From positions 186,001 to 250,000 of the forward strand of contig JAODTK010005856.1 in NCBI GenBank assembly GCA_026419785.1: 64,000 nucleotides of DNA, in the 5' to 3' direction. Within the stretch, counting starts at the first letter, position 1, and each line of letters opens with the position of its first letter. The notes under the pieces were generated by a model. It had not been told where the DNA came from. It did no database searches and saw only the letters and a program-made list of their open reading frames with translations. Below, in pieces: positions 34,080-45,189 of the stretch. The translations under genes and the position numbers were made by a program. This DNA is from Sclerodactyla briareus (Eukaryota; Echinodermata; Holothuroidea; Dendrochirotida; Sclerodactylidae).

Positions 34080-35420
34080 TGCACAATAACAATCTTTTAT
34101 GTAAAAATTACTTCTCCTGGTATGTATTCAACACAATGTCTGGTTTGTTCTTATTGTTTTGTTGACGATTATTATGCCGAGCATAACGGACAACACCAAT
34201 CCTTAGTGTCAAGTCTTCTCATTGTACGTCTTGAACACCATTTATTTGTGATGTTCTCGGTGTTTTTGACGATGCCTATGCCATGCAAAATACCAGATCT
34301 TTAGTGTATTAGTAAGACCTTTCTTCATGAAAAGTCATTGACATGATGCATTTGTGATCTTTAGTGTTTGTTGTGATGATTATGCCGATACATGTACAAC
34401 ACCAATTCTTTAATGTAATGCCCATAGTTACTTCTTATTGTAGTAGATAGTTGAACCGTATGCAAAGTGATGTTGCACTTTTTTGACAAAACATCAGCCA
34501 GCAAGTACACACCATCACCTTTTTTTAAAGGTGTTCCTTCTCATTTGTAAAATGTTGAACAATGCATTTGGATGTTTTTTTGTGCTAAGATGTTTATAGT
34601 GCAATAGTTATCTTACTACTCATTGCAATTAGTTGACCATGCCAAAACATCAACCAAAGCATGTACAATACGGGGTGAATTCGGGTGACTTGATCCAGGT
34701 TTCAAATGGTCCATGGACTCGATGGCCTGTCCTTCCTACTTCTTTGAATTTCCAATGTTACTGCAACTAGAGGCCACTGTCTCATCTCAAGCTTTCCTGG
34801 CAAGCTGCTTGCAGATTGGACATTTCGTAAATATTTCTTCTCGCAGAGAGTGGATCAATGAGTGGAATTGTCCCTTCCCATGAAAATTTGTTCGCATCTA
34901 AGAGGGTGAATGCGTTCAAGACGGTCTTGATGTTATTTTCCAGAATCCCGCGGCGATTATTTAGGTGTTTTGGTTCAGTTTTCTTTCCTGGATGTTGTGG
35001 CTCCGGGGTCGTTTATGAGGATTTTGTACTTCCTAATCCTTTTCACTAAACTAAAACGAAACTAAACTACTACCAATCTTAGTGGTTACTTCTCATTTGT
35101 AAAAGTTGAACACAATGCATTTGGATGTGCTGTTGTGGTCTTGAGGATGTTTATAGTGCAATAGTTACTTTTACTCATTGCAAGTAGTTGACCATGATGC
35201 CAGCGTGAATTCCTCAGTATTGTCCAACGATGCTCATGCCGAGAATCACGTATAATACCGATCTTTAGAGTAGTATTACTTCTCATTGTCAGTCCACTCT
35301 TATTATCACGATGCATTTGTGATGTTTCTTTTGTTGAATGATGCTTGCATCATATACACATACAAATCTTACTTAGGGCTGGCTATTACTCCTCAGTAAT
35401 GTAAACACAATGCATTTGTG
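34080..35420 (+). repeat. Diverged minisatellite array, ~110-bp unit
   Basis: Imperfect units contain CAACACCAATCTTTAGTGTA, GTTACTTCTCATTGTA, GTTGAACACAATGCATTTG and TGATGTTT..TTGTTGATGATTATGCCGAG-like blocks. ATGCATTTG is seen at 34346, 34563, 35115, 35303 and 35410. Spans 34515-34675 and 35090-35195 are more similar to one another. The array is split between 34680 and 35075 by non-array sequence that includes a LINE tail. Confidence 0.75.
34850..35075 (+). mobile_element. LINE 3' tail inserted in the minisatellite array
   Basis: A VDQxWN-type start (34852) is followed by VNAFKTVLMLFSRIP from 34906 and a non-coding tail ending CACTAAACTAAAACGAAACT (35042). CR1-type ORF2 proteins end in VxxWNxLPxxVVxAxSVNxFKxxLD, and the (CTAAA)n tail is typical of a LINE 3' end. 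The minus-strand piece at 54.06-54.26 kb has a similar GTTTATGAGGA and CTAATATGAACTAAC ending and is probably the same family. Frame is interrupted. Confidence 0.65.
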
Positions 35421-35458
35421 ATGCACAAAACCACTCTGGCTTTTCAGTGTACTTCCTA

Positions 35459-35850
35459 TGATAATAATAATAATAATAATATACATCCAAAACTCTATAG
35501 CACTTTATACAAGAATGCTCTGAAGCGCTTCACAGGTAGGTGAACACAAATACAACACAATACTATTATGTGAGCGGCAGATTCGTCTACACAATTTACA
35601 CGCAGCCTACTAGGAACTTCAGTAATGCGTGTCTAAGTGGGTCATTAGTCGAGATGGTATGACCAGAGCTTGAACCAACGCTTCCCACGCATCGGCATTA
35701 ATACAACTACGGGAAGTGACTAATATTTGTCAGGTGGTGGTAGCAGCACTTTGCCATGGGCATTTGCTGCCCACGACCATGCCGAGATCTTTCACATGGT
35801 CGACGGACCCACAGTGAATACATCCGACTTTTTATTATTATTATCATTAC
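35459..35850 (+). repeat. Microsatellite-linked dispersed element, copy 2 (complete-looking)
   Basis: An ATA tract (35461-35481) opens the element, followed by CTATAGCACTTTATACAAGA and TGAAGCGCTTCACAGGTAGG. It closes at CATCCGACTTTTTATTATTA (35821), so ATA and TAT tracts flank ~390 bases as inverted simple repeats. The interior includes GAGCTTGAACCAACGCTTCC. The copy at 2.3 kb carries only the first blocks. Confidence 0.7.
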
Positions 35851-36389
35851 ACTGGTACTTAAGACGCGCAAAGGAAACAAATTGACGCAGATTTTCCCCT
35901 GGACACACGGACTGACACTCGGATTACATTTTCGTGCGTTAAAATGTTTGATCAACTACGGGCTGTGTTAACTCTTTTCGGGGTCCTTTTCAGTAGCGGC
36001 CGCGTCTGAAGACAATGGAAAACTGCGCGTACTGCCATTTTACACCACCGGCGTCAGCCCAGCATAGGGCCGTTAGCCTTGGATTGCCGGGCCTAGAGCT
36101 CATACCTAGTGTCAGACCCTTTTAAACGCACTCGACGGGTGATCCGCGTTGGTCAGTCCGGGAGTGGGGGACATTTTCAAATTGCTACAGTATATTGAGC
36201 GCGTTGCCTCTCCAGTTAATATAATAGCTCCATGACGCATACACGTAAAATTAATTGTCTCAACCCAAGCGCGTCCCAGGTTGTGACTAAATCACAGCTG
36301 AACATCTCCAATATGCCCCAATGCACACATAAATAATGCAATATACTAAATAACATAGCCGGGACCGGAAACTACCAATAGAAATCAAA
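35851..36389. other. GC-richer segment without recognised gene
   Basis: 36000-36200 has more CpGs than its surroundings but no promoter motif cluster or exon that I can support. Confidence 0.4.
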
Positions 36390-37710
36390 CAAGGATCTTA
36401 ACACCAATTCAAAAACCGGAAAGACTGAAGACTTTCACTTAAGGAAAATCCTCACAATTTGTTTGACAGGAGGATTCGCCCTTCAATTGATGAATATATC
36501 CTTCCCGTCACGCAAACTGCTACATGTCAGAAGGACGCAGCGCTAGCTTGTTTTTGCATTCAAGTTTTAGCATGAAAAAAGCACCATAAATCCATAGGAT
36601 ACACCATCATTCTACTAATGCTGGATATGAGAGCGGCCTTTGATACAATCCAAAGAGGAACTTTACTAAATTACTCAAAACAGATCCTCAAAACGACAAA
36701 CTTCATCTTATTCCACTAAATGGACGATGTTTCAATACACGGTCAGTTCGGAAAGGCAACAATAGGACATGTATTACATACCAAACATTGAGTCACACAT
36801 GTGGATGACATGCAAGTGCATTATTTTCCATACCTTACCTGGCCAACTATTTGAAATCGGATGAAGATGACATTGATGCAGTTATCCTGCCATCTCTGTA
36901 GTTGATCATGACTACAGTGCACATTAATACCACCAACATCTTCTGCCACCGTGAACAAACAATACGTGATGATGTTCTTGGGCCATCAACTAGTGAACAA
37001 TATATTGCAGATATCGAAGAAGAACGAGGGACTGAGAAAATGACAAGAAGGAATCTGAAAATAAACAGCCACAAAAACCGAGAAATTTGCAATCACAAGA
37101 AATGGCCAATGGACGTTGGAAGAATGTAAATATGTGGGAAGTTGGTTGGGAACCGAAGAACCAACAATGCTTTCAACACTCTGTCAACAATCTTCAAAAG
37201 CAGATGAGTAGGAAAACAGCACACTAACTCCGAACCTTTCGATGCCCTAATAAAGAGTATTTCCCCTATGAAATGTGTGGGGTACAAACGAGGATTTTGA
37301 TCACAAAATGGACACTTTCCAAAGCTACGCCGCATGTTCTCAACATCAGATGGCACCATAACAATGGATCCCAAACGATGAACTCTATGTGCAAACCAAA
37401 TCACGTCGTCATCCATAGTAGTACATAGGAGATCGAGATTTTTCCCCCCGGCCAACGTGGCAAGACTCCAAGAGGAAGATTAGCGAAGATCGCTCTGCAG
37501 AGCATGAGAATGCTGACTAAGACAGTTGGTGAGACCTTGAGTACATTGCCGGAAAAAATCAAATCGGCAATCAAAGACATAAACATTAACAGTTTGGAGG
37601 ACGCAATAAACCTTGCACAAAATCGTGATACGTGGCGGAGATTGATCACCGAGCATGTCGGATAGTACGAGACTCAACCAACTACCAACTACAACTACTA
37701 AGCGCGCCAT
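36390..37710 (+). mobile_element. Longest LINE ORF2 relic (reverse transcriptase to C-terminus)
   Basis: In plus-strand order: ILTPIQKPERLK from 36395 (the KPGK box); RKILT and RRIRPSIDEYILP (36447-36503); LVFAFKF (36548); LDMRAAFDTIQRGTLL from 36621, which is the catalytic motif A region with its Asp; a damaged motif B near 36760; RRNLKINSHK (37047); ECKYVGSWLGTEE-type region at 37114-37160 (the CKYLGSxLxTE box); VHRRSRFF (37409); and an uninterrupted C-terminus, AKIALQSMRMLTKTVGETLS to DTWRRLITEHVG with TAG at 37663-37665. A tail of CAACTACCAACTACAACTAC follows. The catalytic YADD box is not intact. More than ten stops or frameshifts. Same broad group as the piece at 20.54-21.1 kb. From the family, it once copied RNA into DNA at a nicked target. 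Confidence 0.9.
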
Positions 37711-38247
37711 GTGAGGGCAACGTGCAACGAGCATCACATAGCGTGTAATATTGCATTACCATCGCACTGTTGTCGCGGTGTCCTCTCGCTCATTTGCGTG
37801 ATTTTACAGGCACGTTATTCAAAAACGTCAGATGCTACGTGCTCCTGATGGCCACTGATGATAATCGCGCCATTCGTGAATTATAAGGCAAGATGGATCC
37901 CTGTCACCATAGGCACTTCACTGATCCGAGATACGCGCAAAATGCCTCCGTCACAATAACGCGAAATACAACCTACTGACGCAGTAGGTGTAAACGAGAG
38001 CTGAACCCTGTACAAAGCAAGGGGACAAGTTTTTCTGACATCGGTATCGAACTTTTCAGATAGGTTCATGTACCTTTTCCTTCCAGTCGGCACGATAGGT
38101 GAAACAATTTCATCGATATTTTGCACCTGTGCAAAAAAAATTGCCACCACGCACACTAGTAAACGGAGTAATTCTACTTCAAAAGCTTAGGATGAGCTTT
38201 TCAGTGTGTAAAACGAAGAAAAATTAGGTCACTGTGCGTACTCGCGC
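37711..38247. other. No recognisable gene
   Basis: Sequence with moderate CpG content upstream of the promoter candidate. No exon identified. Confidence 0.4.
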
Positions 38248-38438
38248 TGACGTAACGGCGAATCTATGGCTGCGTTTTAGTCGACTGTTAGTGTTAGTAG
38301 TTACGCAATTCGCCTTCAATCAGGGACCTGATTGGCTGACGGAGTCAAGGACCCCATTACATCATCTAACAGAGCTAACAGTCCCAAGGGACTGATAGTT
38401 AGGCCACGCCCACTGCTAGCAATGATTTTGTATATAAA
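38248..38438 (+). promoter_or_regulatory. Candidate RNA polymerase II promoter
   Basis: In plus-strand order there is a CRE-like TGACGTAA (38248-38255), an inverted CCAAT box ATTGG (38331-38335), a GC/CACCC-type CCACGCCC (38404-38411) and a TATA box TATATAAA (38431-38438). Order and spacing resemble those of a classical vertebrate-type promoter (CCAAT about 100 and GC box about 27 bases upstream of TATA). Expected start of transcription is near 38460-38465. Each motif is common by chance; the cluster and the splice donor downstream make it worth testing. Confidence 0.4.
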
Positions 38439-38459
38439 ATTAAACTTCCTTGACCACAC

Positions 38460-38555
38460 GGGCGGGTTGTGGATCACTGATCATTTTTCTCGTTCGAGTC
38501 GCCGTGCAAAATTATCATCAATAACAGTCGCAAAAACGCAACACCCCATGAATAC
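38460..38555 (+). other. Candidate first exon with ATG just before a splice donor
   Basis: Downstream of the TATA box about 90 bases of leader lead to CCCCATGAAT with ATG at 38548-38550. Two and two-thirds codons later a strong donor GTGAGT begins at 38556. The exon would therefore be 5' leader plus the first codons (Met-Asn-Thr). An alternative is an in-frame read-through from 38332, which has no promoter logic. I could not find a convincing next exon between here and the repeats at 39.3 kb, so the gene and its product remain unknown. Confidence 0.3.
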
Positions 38556-38561
38556 GTGAGT

Positions 38562-39284
38562 GTGCATTCCATTGTAACGTTGAAAGGATATGTGATGACA
38601 TTTACTGCGACCTGCGGTAGTTCATTCCTATTCTACAACCCGCAAATTAGGAATTACCCAGGCGATTAGAGATATCTATATTCTAGATCTATATATTGGT
38701 ATATCTAAACAGTAAATAAGCAGCTAGAGTAACTATTGGGTTAGTTCGATCGAATAAATTGCATTGGTACACAAACACCAAAAAAATAACAATGCATGCT
38801 GTGGTATTCCACCAGGACGCAATTCAAACCACATGCCGAACCGGGGGGGGGGGGGACGGGGGGGGGCATGCGCGTTGTGAACATGGTTTTCACCAATGCA
38901 ACGAGCGAATGTCGTTTCTTCCGTTTGTATTCCGTTGAAGGTATCACGTCCTCTGAAGCGCGACTATACCGAGAGCCGCATCCGCGCGTGTAAACAAACT
39001 TCCACAGGCTCACGCAATCTTACAATTGCGTTTGAAAAGTACTGCATTTTACTGGAGTCACAGCAATCGGAAAGTATACGATTGTTGTGTTACTCTGACC
39101 AGCTTACTGTTATTGCAAAAACACGACTGGTATGGCAAAAAATAACAGACGGCTACGTGATTGGGTTGCCAAGCAGAATATGTGTTTTCGCAATAACCGA
39201 TAGTTGGGGTTGTAGAATAAATTTTAATGCACGGTAAGATGATTGATTCAGCCAAGCAGAGGGGAGTATTTACAGCACGTATGA
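38562..39284. other. Possible intron with G-rich tract
   Basis: Two adjacent G-runs (38844-38856 and 38860-38867) form a guanine tract that could fold as a quadruplex. The frame at 38896-39237 (113 codons) has no recognised domain. Confidence 0.4.
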
Positions 39285-39565
39285 ATGACTATTGGATAAA
39301 TAGGTAACCATGCCTGATAATGCCATCAATATTGGATAATATTAAATTTGCCTTGGAAATGCACCAATATTGAATAATACATAATAAATAGTGCCTTTGA
39401 TGATGCAACACTACGGTATACAAAAACAGCCTTGGATATATGCAAAATATTGGACAATAGGCCTTCATAAACATGGCGTGGATAAGCACCAATATGGGAT
39501 AATACATTCAACATCGCTGGATAATGGACAACATTGGATAATACATAGCTTGTAAACCCAATATT
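39285..39565 (+). repeat. Imperfect short tandem repeat (ATTGGATAATA)
   Basis: AATATTGGATAATA and variants (39333, 39368, 39448, 39491, 39532, and shorter forms) recur every 35-80 bases. The two 70-93 codon minus-strand frames follow this repeat and are not called. Confidence 0.75.
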
Positions 39566-40084
39566 TAGGTTCAGTGGCACATTGTTCTCTTGAGCAAGTT
39601 GCTGCATCTACAGAGGCTCAGAACAATGCTGCCAGGTTATGTTTGCCACACAAGTATACAAAGGCCACACTACGCCTGACTTATCCCACTGTAGTAACCA
39701 TATCCAAATGCATCAGTTTCAAACTTTTGTTGTACGTTTAGTCATTTACAAGTCAGAATAAACTTAGCGCCAACATCTTGGCTGCCTCTTGATGGACACG
39801 AGAAGCCAGTTCAGAGTTACAGTTAAGAGATGATAATGATATTGTTCAAAGGTCATAAGGAACTGTCAGAGTTGGCGTTGAACGTACAGTGAGTAGAACG
39901 ATCTTTCGAAACGTCACTGCCGAAAATTACGCATCCTGCCAACACGAAACTACACAGATTCCCCCCATACTTATCAACATAACATCCAAAAAAATGGGAT
40001 CATTGGTTGCGTTTCTCAATAGTGCTGACCAGTTTGGAACTAGGCCATAACGATATTGCTATGGGGAATCTGACCGAATTCGTC
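39566..40084. other. No recognisable gene
   Basis: Nothing identified on either strand. Confidence 0.4.
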
Positions 40085-40300
40085 TATTCCCCCGAACTGT
40101 GCTGTGGTGAGCATGCGCACTCAGACCTGGCTTAATAGCAGATCAGCTTTTGGTGAGAAATGGTTCAGTGTCTATGCTGTCGGCTTTGGAACAAGCTGCC
40201 ACTCAATAATAAGTCTGCTCAAAAGTTGAGAGCTGCAAGAATCTCTTGAAGTCTCATCTCTATACCATTTTCCTTTTTTCTTCGTACACGCTATGGGGTT
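40085..40300 (+). mobile_element. LINE 3' fragment (C-terminus of ORF2)
   Basis: GEKWFSVYA (40152-40178) and, one frame over, LWNKLPLNNKSAQK (from 40184) are followed by a SLKSHLYTIF-like stretch. This is the AFSVxAPRLWNxLPL and FKxxLKTxLF ending of CR1/L2/Jockey ORF2, as at 16.27 kb. ATTATATTATTTTATTTTCG after it is a probable 3' tail. One frameshift sits within the hallmark motif. Confidence 0.8.
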
Positions 40301-41784
40301 AAAATTTGGGGTCCAGTTGTATAGTGTCAAGTAATTAGTATATTAGCATTATATTATTTTATTTTCGTATCTTATTATCTTGATCGCTTCACTGCACTCA
40401 GAAGTAACTTGTGAAGCGTTGCATGTGGCTGCATCTACGGGAAGTTTCCAAGGGGAACAATATAATGGACATATCATTAATGAAAACCAAATATCCAAGC
40501 GCTCATATAGTGGCAACAGCTAAAACATCACAAGTGTCCCACAGGTAACCGATTAGTACCCATAACCAAGGTGAGAGAAGCCCCAATTAAACAAGACTCC
40601 TGCTCAAGGTAATGAAGTAGACTTAGATGATTGATGTTTACAGGGCTCACACTCGCGGAGATCACTATTGACTGAGCTAGTTCAAGTCAGTTGTATATGT
40701 GCCCAACTGATCGGGTAAAATACAATGCATGATTAAATAAGTTGTTTCAAATTGCCTTGTTGCTGCCCAGCGCATCTAGTTATAACGTATGTGCGCTGAA
40801 CAGAGTATTTTATCTCAAAATCTAACATTATGATGGTCGTCAGCTAATTTCTGAAGACACGTCAATAAACTCTACCTCAGATTTAGTGTTAGGTATCCTC
40901 TTCAGTTTTCTCTCATCTCACACAGTTTAAGCTGTAGGACTAATCAAGTATTCCCATCAGTAGGCCTAATATGATTGATCATTTCAAATTAGGGTGGAAG
41001 ATAATCTGGGGGTTAATTTTGAGGTAATTGTTTTCAACAAAATAGAACATGTTTCTTTATTGTGAAATAAAAACAGCCTAAAGTGGTTAGCTCAATCAAA
41101 TTAACCATTCATGTTTAGATACATGCCCAAGACAAAAGTATAGATGCTACAAGAGGAATAAAGGCAGCATTAACCTTCAACTCTTCTCAGGATAATACAA
41201 ATTGAAAAACAGTTGCAATCACGCCAGGTCAGGGATATGCATGCAACTCAAATTACTGAGGTCACAATGGGCGATGGGACAGTCCTAAAAGTCTGGATGA
41301 TTCGCTGCTCACGAGGAGTGATATTTCACAAGCCAGTTGACACGTTAGAGGTGTGAGCTTTTCCCCAGGGGCGAGATGTCTAACAGTTACCGATACGGAG
41401 AGGAAAGCCCCAGGAAATGGATCACGGCCGGGCTTGTCAGTGGTTGGCGATCGTTGACGTCAGAAATGGACAGCTTAGTGAAAGTGAGTGCTCCCGGGAT
41501 GACAGAAGTGACCATTCTGCTATGGTCTTGCACTCCTGACCCACTTTACGCCACCAATGGGGAAACTGAATGGAATGCCGATGATTGTGAGCGCAATACC
41601 TTAAAACTATAATGTCCGAGACCTGAATGCATATATATCTTAAGTGACACACAAACATGTTTGTGTCACAATGTCATGAAGATGAAGTTTGCCTATTGTC
41701 CTGTACATCAGAAGGACAAAATCTAGGCAGCCAGTATTGACGAGTGGCAACACTGCTGGAAAAGGTCCATAGGCATGTTCAAAC
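40301..41784. other. No recognisable gene
   Basis: Nothing identified on either strand apart from the AT-rich LINE tail at its start. Confidence 0.4.
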
Positions 41785-41945
41785 GTGTACCGACAATTCC
41801 CACCCGGAACAATGCCACCCGGACAATTCCCTCTCAACGGAATGCTTTTTGTAGTCGGAATTAGGGTTAGGGTCAAAGTTAGGTCATGTTTTGGGTGAGA
41901 ATTTATCCGGGTGGAATTGGCCGGGGTGGAGTTGTCCGGGAACCG
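41785..41945. mobile_element. Short hairpin-type element (MITE-like) with inner TTAGGGTTAGGG
   Basis: The left arm contains CGACAATTCCCACCCGGAAC and ACCCGGACAATTCC; the right arm contains TCCGGGTGGAATTGGCC and GTGGAGTTGTCCGGG, which are inverted versions of the left. The centre holds TTAGGGTTAGGG (41861-41872). Length about 160 bases. Inverted arms around a short core fit a foldback element. Only two telomere-like units are present, so this is not telomeric sequence. Confidence 0.7.
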
Positions 41946-42164
41946 TTTCAAATACTACTCAGTATGTGCTATTAAAGGCCTTTGACCCTGAATTTATGAA
42001 ACACCCTAAGAGGCCCCATAGCGGTAATGATACCATGACTAAATTAATGGACTAATTAACAAATATGCAATCAAACGATTCTGTAGAGGAGCATTTTCCC
42101 ACATAATAACTCATTTTACACCACCAGAGGTGCCCACTAGTAAATGACAACACGTCCAAGTATC

Positions 42165-42295
42165 TGGTAATCCAATGGATGGATGAATCAATGGAGGGAT
42201 GGATGGATTGACTGATGGATGGATAAATTGAGTGAGGATGGATTGAGGGATTGGATGGATCGATTGATGGATCGATCGAGCGGTTGATGCACAGA
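42165..42295 (+). repeat. GGAT/GATT microsatellite
   Basis: Imperfect tetranucleotide repeats of GGAT and GATT, including GATGGATGGATTGACTGATG. The minus-strand frames rich in Ser, Ile, His and Pro here are artefacts of it. Confidence 0.95.
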
Positions 42296-43090
42296 CGCGG
42301 ACCGCTAGACTGAACATGACTTGGAGGATGACCAAGATATAATTTTTTTTCGTAGGATTTAATCTGTTTTAGAGATTTTGGCTTTGGATAATCAGAAGAC
42401 AATAATTTAGAATAAATGTTTGTAATGCATGAATGTATTTTAGTCTATTGTTTGCTACCACCAGTCTTTGAAAGGCAAAGGAATGAATGAAGCTACTGAC
42501 CGCAGGACATGAATGACAGTATAATTTGTAGACTGTCTGCTCGCTACCAACGTGAACATATGTATCAACAGGATTAAAAATCAGCAGTTAGGACCAGAAT
42601 TTTAATTCCCTCTAGACATAGAGGGATTTTTAGCTGATCTCTCACCTATTTTGTATGTATAGGAGTAGACAAGATTCCATGTATAGTTCCCCATACGGAA
42701 TCGGTATGGGGCTACATAATAACAGCATATATATAGGCACAGGCAGACTCGTAACCCTCCTCAATCTATCTGAGGAAATACCCCTGGAACAAAACACCAC
42801 AGATGCTGACTGGGAATATTTTCATTTGAAACCATTTTGAATGATGAAATTAACAGTTTACATTTTTCGCATGTTTTCTTCTCATATGCCAAAAAGTAGT
42901 CATCCTCCCATGTCTCCCCCTGTCGGAATGGGGTTACCCAGCTTCTATATGTCTACCTACCATACATCATATGCAAATTACCCTAACCTGCCGTCCATCC
43001 ACCTCACCAACCCTCAATGGAGCGCATCAAGGCAATCGATCAATTTTTAGCTGCGGGTAAAGCAGCTCTACAGGTCCTCATGTCTCTTTG
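42296..43090. other. No recognisable gene
   Basis: Two adjacent plus-strand frames (42655-42840, 42841-43050) share no known motif. TATGCAAATTACCCTAACCT at 42970 weakly resembles the ATGCAAATTAG family. Confidence 0.4.
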
Positions 43091-43150
43091 TCCATTCCGT
43101 TCGTTTCGTTCGTTCTGTTAGTTTGTTCCGGTTTCGTTCGTTCCGTTTCT
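43091..43150 (+). repeat. TTCG/TTTCG simple repeat
   Basis: CCGTTCGTTTCGTTCGTTCT and similar irregular repeats. Confidence 0.85.
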
Positions 43151-43159
43151 GGTCATCAC

Positions 43160-43460
43160 GTTTTCATTCATAACTTCTGACCGTACATGCCCATCAGGTT
43201 TGCAACACTTGGTGGGTGGCTGAAGCATTGCCACTGTCTAGGGCTGAGTTCATTTTTGTTTGCATGTGGTGATGAAAATTATTCTAATTAAATCCAATTA
43301 ATTACCCCCTAGGTCTTCAGTCTTAACTCTAACCATACATGCAATCAGTTTCCCTTGGTAGGTGGATGAGGCCTGCCACTGGCTAGGCTTAGTTCCATTT
43401 TTTTTGGCATAGTGTGATGAGATTTTATTTATCCATTAATTCCACCCCAATTTGTCTGCC
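43160..43460 (+). repeat. Imperfect ~155-bp tandem duplication
   Basis: CCGTACATGCCCATCAGGTT, GGTGGGTGGCTGAAGCATTG and GGGCTGAGTTCATTTTTGTT (43181-43260) recur as CCATACATGCAATCAGTTTC, GGTAGGTGGATGAGGCCTG and GGCTTAGTTCCATTTTT (43333-43405). Confidence 0.8.
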
Positions 43461-45189
43461 CCCAGCCCTTCCCATTGAACTCTCTCTCTTTGAGAGTGTT
43501 GTTACATTACTTCCCTGGAGCTGCAGGCCTACTTGGGATTGGGGGGGACTGTTTAATTGGTTTGTCAGCACTGAGGTGCTGGAATACAAGCAATAGGGGA
43601 TAACAGGCAGTTCTGTGGAAGATCTATCATCAACCTGTATGTTGTGGTTTAGACTTTCCATTGTGGATCTCAAGTGTGTTGCCACTGTTCGCTGCTACGG
43701 AAATGAGTTTTGTGGCTGTCACAATATAAAAAGTTTTTGTTGGGTAACATTATAGCTAATATACAGACCTAGGAATGAGTTGGTTGGTTACTTTGTGCTG
43801 GGCCTGATCAAATATTTGGCTAATGTGGTAGACTTTCAAAGCTCAAGCCATTCCAAGGTTATAGACAATGCCATTCAAGGTCAAATCAACTGTGACAACA
43901 ATTATTGGATTGGTGAAGAACGTGCAGTGTATTCACCACAAGGAATTTCTGCCGTCTGGCAGCTAGCAAGACCTTTTCGACTTGTGCTTTTTTAGGTGTT
44001 TTGTCAAATACTTTACCGTTTTTAACAATCATACTCTTCAATGATTTAAACCTGGTCTGATCCCCTCAGGACATAGCTAGGACCTCTGACTGAATCCCTG
44101 TCCAGCAGGAATCGCCCAATAAACGTGCTCGGCCCCCCTCCAACCGTTCCATGCAGCATTAATTACAGGAAGCGCACAATACACCCCGTACTTCATGACT
44201 GTGGTTGGTCCCCGCCTCACAGGGGTTAGTACATATACTGAAGCAAAAAGAGAAAAACAGAGCACCATGTGCTTGTAGCTCATACTCAAATAAGTGCTCA
44301 TATTTCACTTCAGAATGATCATCAAGGAATTATGACGTACGGGAACTTTTCAATGTGATGCTGTTTGATTCTTAGTCTTTTGACCTATCCTCGTGGGTCA
44401 ATGATTTTATTTCATCACCTCAGACTCATACAGACATTCACCTGATTTAAAAAAAAATGTTAATAATAATCCTTTTGAAGGTGGGACAAATTTTTTTTAG
44501 CGTTCTTGTGTTAGAACAGGCAACGAGTTTTGCATTATTGCGGTACATGGAATGGATATTTTGAGTATGTTGCTTATATTTAAGGCAGGCGCGGCCAAAC
44601 CTCCAGCGTGGTTGGGCTGAAAATCCATGGATACAGGTTAGCTGAATGGTACTTGGCTTTAAACGGTTGTTGGCTAAAACTTTTAGAAAGCAGGAGGTTG
44701 AACTCAGGGCATACAAACCCAAGAAATAGTTTTGGGCCCTATGCCCTTGGCATGAGGCCTATATACTATTCCTCACAGAAGACTGAATACTCCCAATGTC
44801 AACAAGTCTGTTTATGTGGCAGTGTGTTTAACCCCTGACCCACAGTCAGTAAATGAGGATTAAACTGTATCTGACTACTGTATTTAACTTCACCCGTTTC
44901 TCATTTAAGCCCAACTTCAGCCTCCAAGGCCAGCCTTAACTTAGGCAAAGTAAAAATAAATTACATATTGACGTCCCTCCCGCTATATCGGGAAATTTAG
45001 ACATTCTGTATTATTTTGTAAACCTTTCACTGTTCCCAGAAAGATGTTTCAAAGGGTCCAAGGCGATCACCCAGTGTCCCACCGATTGTGCAACGATTAA
45101 TGGTTTTTTCTAATTAGTCCAATGCAAACAATTACAAGGGCCTTTCCATCTAGCTTCCAGATTTTTTGTATTAGCATTTAATAGGAAAT
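43461..45189. other. No recognisable gene
   Basis: Nothing identified. Frames at 43780-43995 plus, 44077-44301 minus and 44447-44722 minus show no known domain and lack splice context. Confidence 0.4.

Noticed and set aside
37093..37737. Minus-strand frames of 120, 82 and 85 codons
   Set aside because: They lie antisense to the plus-strand LINE relic at 36.4-37.7 kb, whose motifs explain the sequence.
41861..41872. TTAGGGTTAGGG as telomere remnant
   Set aside because: Only two units, located symmetrically inside a foldback element.
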